Source: Eubacteriales Family XIII. Incertae Sedis bacterium
GTDB lineage: Bacteria > Bacillota > Clostridia > Peptostreptococcales > Anaerovoracaceae
DNA length: 39,815 bases
Direction of reading: 5' to 3'
Assembly (NCBI GenBank): GCA_031277015.1
Contig: JAISLZ010000108.1
Span: 1 to 39,815, forward strand
Within the stretch, counting starts at the first letter, position 1, and each line of letters begins with the position of its first letter. A model generated the notes under the pieces. The model had not been told where the DNA came from and ran no database searches. It saw nothing but the letters and a program-made list of their open reading frames with translations. Position numbers and translations under genes: made by a program. This document shows positions 1-6,643 of the stretch, piece by piece.

Positions 1-45
1 GGTCACGGAAATGCCCTGCGTTATATCAAGGAACGGCGGGGAGAT

Positions 46-64
46 GGAGCCATACAATGGCTCC
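46..64. other. small stem-loop at left edge
   Basis: A perfect 7-bp inverted repeat (GGAGCCA, 5-nt loop TACAA, TGGCTCC) lies 23 bases beyond the stop of the minus-strand 45-codon ORF. It could end the sigma/anti-sigma transcript, but no T-run follows it on either strand, so a rho-independent terminator is not established. The remaining bases 1-45 show nothing else that I can support. Confidence 0.35.
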
Positions 65-87
65 TCCCTTACCACATTCTCCCTGAT

Positions 88-225
88 TCAATTATCCCAG
101 AAATACTTTACACCGTGCATAAATCTATCAAACCTTTCAGGCACAATATTCTTTCTGTCCGCCAGCATCTTCTTGATATCCGCAATCGCAAGATTCTTGA
201 ATATCAAGCGTCGCTCAATCGTCAT
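88..225 (-). CDS. small hypothetical protein, 45 aa
   Basis: This ORF is too short for the ORF track. It reads MTIERRLIFKNLAIADIKKM... and ends ...VKYFWDN. The ATG overlaps the stop of the PepSY-domain ORF by 11 bases and has an AAGGA ribosome binding site 8 bases upstream, so it looks translationally coupled to the anti-sigma remnant. It is rich in K, R, D and I, with no signal peptide or membrane segment, and reads like a small helical basic protein. I do not recognise the family. It may be a genuine last gene of the operon or a chance ORF in a decaying locus. Confidence 0.4.
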   Translation of the reverse strand: MTIERRLIFKNLAIADIKKMLADRKNIVPERFDRFMHGVKYFWDN

Positions 226-797
226 ACTCAATGTCCTTGTGAAGTATCTTGCCGCCCTTCACAGCGATGTCGTAGTCGTACTCCAGTCGACCCTTGCTGA
301 AACTGATTTCATATATCCATTTACCCCATTCGTAGTCCTTCTCTACTTCCACGTCGTATACCTGCGAACGGGTTGCGCCCGCGTTCTTCAGCGCAATGTT
401 CAAGGCTTGCTTTTTCGTGATATTCTTGCCCTTGCTGCTCTTCTTTGTTTTTTTTCGGCGCCTTGCCTTCGCCGATGTACTCTCCGGCGGCGGCTTTGCC
501 GGACGAGCTTATCCCTTGCACGGCGTCCCTTCGCCCCTCTATGAGAAGGTTGATGTCGTTGATCGGCAGGCCCGCCAGGTCTTCAAACCTGAACCTCGTA
601 TCGGACTGCACCAGCTTCCTTATCAGTGCGGCCTTGCCGGGGGATATGCCGTACTTTTCCGCGTCGACATCCGGCTCCCTGCCTGTGGCTATCGTCTGGC
701 TGAGCACCGCGCCGTCCACACCGTCCGCGTTCAGCAGCGCGCCTATCTCATCAGCGAGTTTTTTCTCAAGGGCCCTTGCCCTGCTCCCGCGCCCTCA
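215..797 (-). pseudogene. RsgI/PepSY-type anti-sigma factor remnant, 5'-truncated and frameshifted
   Basis: Two overlapping ORFs in different frames form one protein. The first contains ALEKKLADEIGALLNADGV, then a helical segment around YGISPGKAALIRKLV and DLAGLPINDINLLIEGR, as in the C-terminal half of RsgI-like anti-sigma factors of Clostridia. It continues to GEYIGEGKAPKK, where an A8 run (448-455) shifts the frame. After removing one A the reading continues NITKKQALNIALKNAGA and a PepSY domain (YDVEVEKDYEWGKWIYEISF) to the end. The N-terminal sigma-binding domain, membrane segment and periplasmic middle domain are absent, because the homologous reading begins directly after the sigma-factor ORF loses its own homology. 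The protein cannot act as a membrane anti-sigma factor as written. Slippage at A8 could restore the 3' frame but not the missing 5' half. Confidence 0.7.
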
Positions 798-1168
798 ATC
801 TCGGGCGGCAGTTCCACGGTCGAATTGTCCTTGCTCCGCAGCATCATAAGCGCAAGGTTGCGGGCGATGGTGAACATCCATGCCAAAGGTTTGCCCTGCG
901 GGGAGTACTTCCCCGCCGCTTCGTATATGCGGATGAAAACATCCTGCGTCACGCTCTCGGCACGGCTTCTGTTGCGCAGAATCGAGAGGACATAGCCGTA
1001 TATCCGGCTAGCCGTGAGTTCGTAAAGCTCGCCGAGCGCGTCCTTGCGCCCGGCGGTGTCTGCTCCGGCAAGCCGCAGCAGCAGGCCTTCGATGTGCCTG
1101 TCGTTCGAACCACCCCGAGGCGCCGCTGCGAGCCGGTTCCCTTCCGTAAATATCGCAGATATACGCAT
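743..1168 (-). pseudogene. ECF RNA polymerase sigma factor, truncated after region 2
   Basis: The product has sigma-70 region 2: LYELTASRIYGYVLSILRN (2.1) and AESVTQDVFIRIYE with KPLAWMFTIARNLALMMLR (2.2-2.4). ECF sigmas are normally about 160-200 aa and need region 4 for -35 recognition. Here the ORF ends about 15-20 residues after the end of region 2 with the non-homologous tail GPLRKNSLMR. In another frame the same DNA already encodes the anti-sigma C-terminal half, so region 4 and the anti-sigma start look deleted. I prefer the ATG at 1168, which has a GGGCGG upstream and lies just after a TATAAT box. The ORF track starts at 1180. It is probably non-functional, unless the contig was joined wrongly here. 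Confidence 0.65.
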
Positions 1169-1178
1169 AATACCGCCC

Positions 1179-1184
1179 ATTATA
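1179..1184 (-). promoter_or_regulatory. putative -10 box for the ECF sigma remnant
   Basis: A perfect TATAAT lies 10 bases upstream of the preferred ATG at 1168 and overlaps the alternative ATG at 1180. I see no good -35 at 16-18 bp, so an autoregulated ECF promoter or an alternative -35 is possible. Transcription from it would give a leader of only a few bases. Confidence 0.3.
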
Positions 1185-1391
1185 CATTAATAACGTGTCA
1201 GCGTCGGGTTTTATCGCACTGCAGCGCGCGCTTTTTTATGCGAGTTTAACAGGCAATTTACTTCATCGTGATTTAAATAATACATAGGGCGTTTATCGTA
1301 GTAAGCGATGAAAAGAATAGAAGAAATAGAAAAGATGGAAGCAAAGCAAGAAATGATGCTGAACGAAAGCACTAGGAGAAATGAATCTGAA

Positions 1392-1841
1392 ATGAAGGTA
1401 AGAATACCGATAGTTACCATAGTCATAGCGGCGATGCTGTCGTGCGGTGCTCCGCACGTATTCGCCGAGGCGAATGGAAGCGTGGAAGCGACGACCAAAG
1501 TCATGCTCGCGGAATCACAGACCGATTTCAACGTACCGCTGATGATAGAATACGAGAGCATTCGCCTAGTGGCAAACACACTGCCTGCCGATCTCGACAG
1601 CGCCCCAAACGAGCAAATCACATCCGGCGACATTGGGAATAATACGGTCCCGATATCTTCCTCCGAAGTTCCCCTCGCCGGGGGGAACACAAAACCAACA
1701 ACCCAGGGAGATGGCGCATCCGCGCTGAACATGGCGACGCTCATCATGGCACTCTCATGCCTAGCCGCCTTCGCCTTCCTGGGTTTTTTATTTATAAAAA
1801 GAAGAAAGGAGGAGAAGAAGTTGAAGGCAGAAAGCAGATAA
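1392..1841 (+). CDS. small exported protein with C-terminal membrane anchor
   Basis: The 149-aa product starts with a signal peptide (MKVRIPIVTIVIAAMLSCGA..VFA-EA) with a plausible cleavage after VFA. A Thr/Ser/Gly-rich extracellular stretch follows, then the sequence EVPLAGG..KPTTQGDG, a hydrophobic segment (MATLIMALSCLAAFAFLGFLF) and a basic tail IKRRKEEKK. That order (short motif, hydrophobic helix, positive tail) resembles the sorting signals of Gram-positive wall proteins, although no canonical LPXTG is present. An AGGAG lies 12 bases before this start. The ORF track places the start at 1308, which would add 28 charged residues with no clear ribosome binding site. It is divergent from the sigma remnant. 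Family and function are unknown. Confidence 0.6.
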   Translation: MKVRIPIVTIVIAAMLSCGAPHVFAEANGSVEATTKVMLAESQTDFNVPLMIEYESIRLVANTLPADLDSAPNEQITSGDIGNNTVPISSSEVPLAGGNTKPTTQGDGASALNMATLIMALSCLAAFAFLGFLFIKRRKEEKKLKAESR

Positions 1842-1909
1842 AGCAGATCGATCTCCTTCTCCTTGCGCAACGCATCTGGGTAAAAGCATCTATATCTTGC
1901 AGACACGGC

Positions 1910-1932
1910 CGCACCGCAAGCAATACGGTGTG
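1910..1932. terminator. possible bidirectional terminator hairpin
   Basis: The stem CGCACCG / CGGTGTG (7 bp with one G-U pair, 9-nt loop) sits between the convergent ends of the plus-strand exported protein (1841) and the minus-strand dehydrogenase (1933). Only a short T stretch (CTATTT) follows on the plus strand, so the call rests mainly on position. Confidence 0.3.
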
Positions 1933-3120
1933 CTATTTGCAGCTAACGCCTTCGCTTTCGCGTTCGATTTTTTCGTGGATGCGTATGCCACGCCGTCCGA
2001 GTTCATGGAATACGTCTGCGGGGTCGAAAGCGTACTCGGGGATGAGCAGCCCCGTGCGGCGTTCAAGCACGCGCCCGTGCGCGATGAGCTGCGCAGCTAT
2101 ACTCATCGGTATTCCCACGTTGCGCGTGTAGGCGCGCAGACCTTCCCAACCGGGTACGGAGCCGTCCGACGCCGGGTGGGTGTGGTAGAGTGTGTAACGC
2201 AGCGTCTCGTCGTCCTTGATGCCGACGACTTCAACGTGAAGGGCGTAGCCGTAAAGCTCGGTTTCCGTTCCTTCTTTTGAATGGATCAGATATTCGCTCA
2301 GGCAGTCCATGATGCCGGCTTCCGCGCCGTTCACCGTGATTTTGTCGTTGCGCAGGATGCCCCATTCGTACAGGGCGCGGATGAGGCGCATATTCTCCGG
2401 GGGCCAGGTGCCGCGCACTTCGACGAGGCGCACTCCCTTGCTCTGCAGCGATTCAGCCACGGTGTGCGTTTCGGAGTGCGGTATGATGTACTGTTCCGTC
2501 CTGCCGTACGGTTCCGGCAACAGAACTTCCCTCGGGCGTGCGAACGGCGGCACCTGTACGAACTTGCCGTTTTCAAAAACGACGCGACTTTCGAGCAACG
2601 GGTCGTATTCATACGTCGTCGTCTCCGCGATTGAACGTGAGAACGCGAATGGGCGATACGCGCCGTGGCTGATCCTGACGGTGTCTATGGCATCGAGCCG
2701 GGCTGACGCGTGCATGACCATCATCTGCGTGACGCCCGGGGTCATGCCAAACCCGGGTACAAATACGAGGCCCTTCTCCTTGAAGGCGTCAGCATAATTG
2801 TTCTCGTCGCCCATGCCGTTGAGGTTGACGGCGTGGCAGCCGGCATCGGCGATGATGGCGCTCGTCCGTCCGTTGATCCCGATCGTCGTGCCGTCCGCCA
2901 CTATGTCATAATCCTTCATTTTCTCGACAGACGCGTCGTGATCGGATATGTCGAGTTTGACAAATTTGACGCGGCCTGACCCTATCTCCGATACGACCTC
3001 GGCACCGGCTGCCTCGTCGATGTCCGCTATCGCAATCTCTTCAAAGTCGGAAAACTCCGCAAGGTCGAAGGCCGTTTCGCGGCAGATACGCCCGGCCCCT
3101 CCGAGACACATGATTTTCAT
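1933..3120 (-). CDS. saccharopine/lysine dehydrogenase-family NAD(P)-dependent oxidoreductase
   Basis: The 395-aa protein begins with a Rossmann fold (MKIMCLGGAGRIC, then an acidic strand end AIADID) typical of the saccharopine dehydrogenase NADP-binding family. That family includes saccharopine reductase and L-lysine 6-dehydrogenase, which oxidise C-N bonds. A catalytic/dimerisation domain follows with FVPGFGMTPGVTQMMVMHA. The start is the ATG at 3120, which has GGAGGT 6 bases upstream and overlaps the phnX stop as ATGA. The track start at 3135 lies inside phnX without a site. It is the last gene of the aminophosphonate operon, where a PhnW aminotransferase would be expected. I infer that it may oxidatively deaminate 2-aminoethylphosphonate to phosphonoacetaldehyde. 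The family call is firm; the substrate is a hypothesis. Confidence 0.8.
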   Translation of the reverse strand: MKIMCLGGAGRICRETAFDLAEFSDFEEIAIADIDEAAGAEVVSEIGSGRVKFVKLDISDHDASVEKMKDYDIVADGTTIGINGRTSAIIADAGCHAVNLNGMGDENNYADAFKEKGLVFVPGFGMTPGVTQMMVMHASARLDAIDTVRISHGAYRPFAFSRSIAETTTYEYDPLLESRVVFENGKFVQVPPFARPREVLLPEPYGRTEQYIIPHSETHTVAESLQSKGVRLVEVRGTWPPENMRLIRALYEWGILRNDKITVNGAEAGIMDCLSEYLIHSKEGTETELYGYALHVEVVGIKDDETLRYTLYHTHPASDGSVPGWEGLRAYTRNVGIPMSIAAQLIAHGRVLERRTGLLIPEYAFDPADVFHELGRRGIRIHEKIERESEGVSCK

Positions 3121-3908
3121 AATAAACCTCCGCATATACGCCGGATAAGGTCCGGCAATTCCGTGATGTCAGCTATGACGTGATCGGCGCCCACGTCCTT
3201 GTATCCGCGCTCCGCACCGTGCGACAGCCATGGCAGTTCCGCGGTTTTCGCAGTCTCGTATTCCGAGGCGTTCAGGCCGAGCATACTGGACCCTTTGACG
3301 ATGCCTACGGAGAGGCAGCCCGCGTTCTTCCCTTCCCATATATCGACGGCCGTATCGCCGACCTTCAGCGCCTCTCCTATCGACTGTACGCCAAGTTTCT
3401 CAAGGTTCCTCCACAGCATATAGGGATATGGACGTCCCACTCCGCCGACGTCGTCCGGACATACGAGTACATCCGGCTCGTAGCCCGCGCTCTTTGCGAG
3501 CGGCGCGACGGTGTCCATCATCGCCTTGTTGTAACCTGTGGTCGAGCCTATGGCGATACCCATTGCTCTAAGTTCCCGGACGATGCGCGGCACATCTGGC
3601 AGTGGTTCGGCGTGTTTCTCTATGACTCCGAACAGAGCCGGTTCAAAGCGCGCATAGATGCCGTCCACATCCTCCTGCACAGGAGGTGCTCCGTGTTTCA
3701 CCCGCCAGAGCTCGGCCAGGCGTCTGCCTTCGAGCATCCTCTCGATGTGCTTCCTTTTCGGCAGGCCCATCGGCGCGCGGATTTCCTCTATCGTGGGGGT
3801 GACGCCGTAGGCTTCGAACGCTATGGTGAACGCGTCCACGGGAGCAAAACTCCCAAAGTCGACCGTCGTCCCCGCCCAGTCAAAAACAACTGCGTTTATT
3901 TTATTCAT
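3117..3908 (-). CDS. phnX: phosphonoacetaldehyde hydrolase (phosphonatase)
   Basis: This haloacid dehalogenase-superfamily enzyme cleaves the C-P bond of phosphonoacetaldehyde to acetaldehyde and phosphate. The 263-aa product has the PhnX form of the nucleophile motif, VVFDWAGTTVDFGS, with Asp10 and with Ala12 where other HAD hydrolases have a second Asp. The cap motif MGLPKRKHI supplies the Schiff-base Lys51. Further HAD motifs are GSTTGYNKAMMD (motif 2) and KVGDTAVDIWEGKNAGC (motif 4). Its length is usual. The ATG overlaps the permease stop (ATGA), and the dehydrogenase start overlaps its own stop, so these genes are translationally coupled. Cytoplasmic; last step of 2-aminoethylphosphonate use for phosphate and carbon. 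Confidence 0.95.
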   Translation of the reverse strand: MNKINAVVFDWAGTTVDFGSFAPVDAFTIAFEAYGVTPTIEEIRAPMGLPKRKHIERMLEGRRLAELWRVKHGAPPVQEDVDGIYARFEPALFGVIEKHAEPLPDVPRIVRELRAMGIAIGSTTGYNKAMMDTVAPLAKSAGYEPDVLVCPDDVGGVGRPYPYMLWRNLEKLGVQSIGEALKVGDTAVDIWEGKNAGCLSVGIVKGSSMLGLNASEYETAKTAELPWLSHGAERGYKDVGADHVIADITELPDLIRRICGGLL

Positions 3909-5581
3909 ATAGCTTCCTTTCTACGGGCTCTTTTTTTCATCAACCTTATAATCAGTTCATACAGCAGCCTGACGAATACGTTTATCAGAAGGATGAGTAT
4001 GCTCATCGCCGCCGCCTGCGATATGTCGCCCGCTTCTTCCATGTGTGATATAGCGATGGAGGCGACCTTGAAGTGGGCGCTGTACAGGAAGACTACGGCA
4101 GAGACCGTGACCATCGAATTGACGAAATAGTACATGAATATCTCGAGTATCGCGGGCAGTGACAGCGGTGCGCTGACGAGCAGCAGCGTCTTGTAGCGCG
4201 GGATGTTCATGCTCTCGGAGACGCTCTCATACTCACGGTCCAGCTTTTTGAGTGCGCCGGTCGCGGTGAAGAATGGCACCGAAAAATAGTGGAGGATGTT
4301 AGAGAGGACGAGGATTGCGACCGTGCCGTAGATGAAGTTGAGCGGGTTTTCCGGGGAGTTGAAGAAAAATATGTAGGAGAGCCCTATGACCATCCCGGGC
4401 AGGGCTAGCGGCAGTACGGAGAGCAGCTTGCCGTATTTGCGTAGCGCGCCGAGACCGTTCGTCTTTTCCATCATGTAGGCATAGATGAACACGAATACGG
4501 TCCCGAATACGGCTGTGAGCAGGCTCATCTCCAGCGAGTTGAAGTAGCTGCCCATGCCGCCTGTGGACATGTTGAACGCAAAGTGCTTCAGCGTGAAGGA
4601 CAGATCAAACGGGTAGTATTTTGTCAACGCGCCGAGGAAGAGCGATGCGATCAGGGTCAGGAACGACAACGTGACAAACGCGCAGAGCGTGAAGAAAATG
4701 GCGTCGCGCGGGCGGCTTTTTTTGATGGTGAGGGTGGTCGACTTCGCGCTGATCGTGCCGGTGTTCCTGCTGTCCATGAGCCGCCCGACGATGAACGACA
4801 GCACGGCCGGTATGAGCAGCAGCGTGCCGACGACGGCGCCCATATTCATATTGAACTGCCCGGCCACCTGCTTGTATATGTCGGTCGCAAGCACGTTGTA
4901 GTTACCGCCGATGACCTTAGGCGCACCAAAGTCGGTGAAGGCGAGCGTGAAGCAGACGAAGAACACATTGACGGCCGTATATTTCACCTCAGGCAGCGCT
5001 ACGCGGAGGAATTTGGCGAGTGGAGGAACTCCCATCGAGTCGGCGGCTTCGTACAGTCGGCCGTCCGCATATTCCAACGCGACGTAGAACATGAGGAAGG
5101 CTTGGGGGAATGTGAAGATGATCTCCGATAGGATGATCCCGAAACGTCCGTAAAGTTCCGTATGGAATCCGAGGCCCGTCAGTATCCCCTGGTTGCCAAA
5201 GAGATATACGAGCCCGAGTGCGTGCACGATGGTGGGTATAAAAATAGGGATCAGGGCGGTGTATTTAAAAAAGGACTTGAACGGGATGCGTGTGCGAGCG
5301 AGGGCGTAGGCGTACAAAAAGCCGATCACGGCGCTGAATACGGTGCTGACTAGGGAGATGTCGATGGTGTTCCAAACGGAAACGGAGAGGGAGGGCGTAT
5401 CAAAATACCGCGCGTAATTCGCGAGCCCGACGAACCCTCCCGTCTTACTGAGGAACGCGTTCGAGAACAGTGAGAACAGAGGCAGGACCAGTACCACGGT
5501 GAACGCGGCGAGCATGCATGACATGACCGTGAGTTGTGGCAGGTTGACCCCGGAAAAACGATGTTTGATCCTATCAGGCAT
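3905..5581 (-). CDS. phnU: 2-aminoethylphosphonate-type ABC transporter permease (fused, two permease domains)
   Basis: The 558-aa inner-membrane protein contains two tandem binding-protein-dependent permease domains, each with about six membrane helices. EAA-type cytoplasmic loops are visible in both halves: AADSMGVPPLAKFLRVALPEVK, and SESMNIPRYKTLLLVSAPLS. This duplicated architecture is characteristic of the putative 2-aminoethylphosphonate permease group (PhnU2-like) and of related iron(III) permeases. The neighbours PhnX and PhnT/PhnS-like proteins support phosphonate. It starts 3 bp after the ATPase stop and overlaps phnX by 4 bp. The tail is basic (MKKRARRKEAI). The permease role is certain; the substrate rests on context and family resemblance. 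Confidence 0.85.
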   Translation of the reverse strand: MPDRIKHRFSGVNLPQLTVMSCMLAAFTVVLVLPLFSLFSNAFLSKTGGFVGLANYARYFDTPSLSVSVWNTIDISLVSTVFSAVIGFLYAYALARTRIPFKSFFKYTALIPIFIPTIVHALGLVYLFGNQGILTGLGFHTELYGRFGIILSEIIFTFPQAFLMFYVALEYADGRLYEAADSMGVPPLAKFLRVALPEVKYTAVNVFFVCFTLAFTDFGAPKVIGGNYNVLATDIYKQVAGQFNMNMGAVVGTLLLIPAVLSFIVGRLMDSRNTGTISAKSTTLTIKKSRPRDAIFFTLCAFVTLSFLTLIASLFLGALTKYYPFDLSFTLKHFAFNMSTGGMGSYFNSLEMSLLTAVFGTVFVFIYAYMMEKTNGLGALRKYGKLLSVLPLALPGMVIGLSYIFFFNSPENPLNFIYGTVAILVLSNILHYFSVPFFTATGALKKLDREYESVSESMNIPRYKTLLLVSAPLSLPAILEIFMYYFVNSMVTVSAVVFLYSAHFKVASIAISHMEEAGDISQAAAMSILILLINVFVRLLYELIIRLMKKRARRKEAI

Positions 5582-5584
5582 AGG

Positions 5585-6577
5585 CTATATCAATGATCCT
5601 TCCGAATATTTCATCACATTGTCTTCCGGCATGCGCAAAAATATCATGCTGTTTTCCCTGAGACTCAGGTTGTCGACGGCTTCCGACGATATGTCCACAA
5701 ATATTTCCTCCGCGCCGGGCAGTATTCCGTGAATCCGCGTGAGCGGCCCTTTGAACTCAAGCGACTGTATCTTCGCGCTGGCGTCGTAAACGTCCCTGCG
5801 GTCCGCAAGCGCGATATTTTCCGGGCGGATGGCGCAGACCTCCCCCTCCCTCTCGTAAAAATTCATCATGCCGATGAAGTTGGCGACGAAGGGCGTAGCG
5901 GGATGGTTGTAAATCTCGCGCGGCGTTCCTATCTGCTCCACCACGGCGTTGTTCATCACGATGATGCGGTCGGCCATAGTCAGGGCTTCCTCCTGGTCAT
6001 GTGTCACCATGACCGTGGTAACGCTCAGTGCACGCTGAATTTTGCGTATCTCACCGCGCAGCTTCACCCTGACCTTCGCGTCGAGCGCGGAGAGCGGCTC
6101 ATCCAGGAGCAGATAGTCTGGCGAAAGAGCTATGGCGCGCGCGAGGGCTGTGCGTTGCTGCTGCCCTCCGGAGAGTTGGCGCGGATATTTGTCCTTGTGT
6201 TCGAGCAAATCCACGAGCCGCAGGACTTCCAGCGCTTTGGCGTTGGCCTCATCCCTGGGCAATTCCTTCTTCTGCCGCAATCCGAACATTATATTGCCAT
6301 GTACAGTCATATTGGGGAATAGCGCATAGGATTGAAATACGATACCTAGGTTGCGCTTGGACGCGGGCAGTTCCGTACAGTCCCTTCCGTCCATGTATAT
6401 CCTTCCCCCGTCGGCCGTCTCCAGGCCCGCGATGATGCGGATGAGCGTAGTCTTCCCGCAGCCGCTCGGCCCGAGGATGCAAACCAGTTCGCCGCGTTCT
6501 ATGCTCACGTTGATATCGTCGAGCGCTGTCTGCCGGCCGAATTTTTTCGTGATATTCTCTACTTCCAAAAATCCCAT
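5585..6577 (-). CDS. phnT: 2-aminoethylphosphonate-type ABC transporter ATPase
   Basis: The 330-aa ATP-binding subunit energises the fused permease. Walker A is GPSGCGKTT, the ABC signature LSGGQQQR, Walker B LLLDEPLSALD with the switch His in MVTHDQEEAL. A C-terminal TOBE-like regulatory domain contains AIRPENIAL. The start is the ATG at 6577 (MGFLEVENITKKFG) with GGAGG 6 bases upstream; the track start at 6589 has none. It is related to the PotA/FbpC group, and the neighbouring phnX gives the assignment. It follows phnS after a strong intercistronic hairpin, so it is probably made at lower level than the binding protein. Confidence 0.88.
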   Translation of the reverse strand: MGFLEVENITKKFGRQTALDDINVSIERGELVCILGPSGCGKTTLIRIIAGLETADGGRIYMDGRDCTELPASKRNLGIVFQSYALFPNMTVHGNIMFGLRQKKELPRDEANAKALEVLRLVDLLEHKDKYPRQLSGGQQQRTALARAIALSPDYLLLDEPLSALDAKVRVKLRGEIRKIQRALSVTTVMVTHDQEEALTMADRIIVMNNAVVEQIGTPREIYNHPATPFVANFIGMMNFYEREGEVCAIRPENIALADRRDVYDASAKIQSLEFKGPLTRIHGILPGAEEIFVDISSEAVDNLSLRENSMIFLRMPEDNVMKYSEGSLI

Positions 6578-6597
6578 CAGAACCTCCATAGCGGAAA

Positions 6598-6623
6598 GCG
6601 CGCGGTCGAGTCCGGCCGCGCGC
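6598..6623 (-). other. GC-rich intercistronic stem-loop after phnS
   Basis: A perfect 8-bp stem GCGCGCGG / CCGCGCGC with a 10-nt loop sits between the phnS stop (6644) and the phnT start (6577). No U-run follows. Such hairpins after solute-binding-protein genes commonly protect the 3' end of the upstream message or reduce readthrough, giving excess binding protein. The structure is read directly; the effect is inferred. Confidence 0.6.
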
Positions 6624-6643
6624 GACGCAACTCTATCCGGATT

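Noticed and set aside
1223-1241. GCGCGCGCTTTTTT looking like a terminator
   Set aside because: It would only terminate plus-strand transcription, but no plus-strand gene lies upstream and the stem is a short self-complementary GC run.
1211-1906. 231-aa minus-strand ORF opposite the small exported protein
   Set aside because: Low-complexity Ser/Phe-rich translation with no ribosome site. The plus-strand ORF has a signal peptide, anchor and normal composition.
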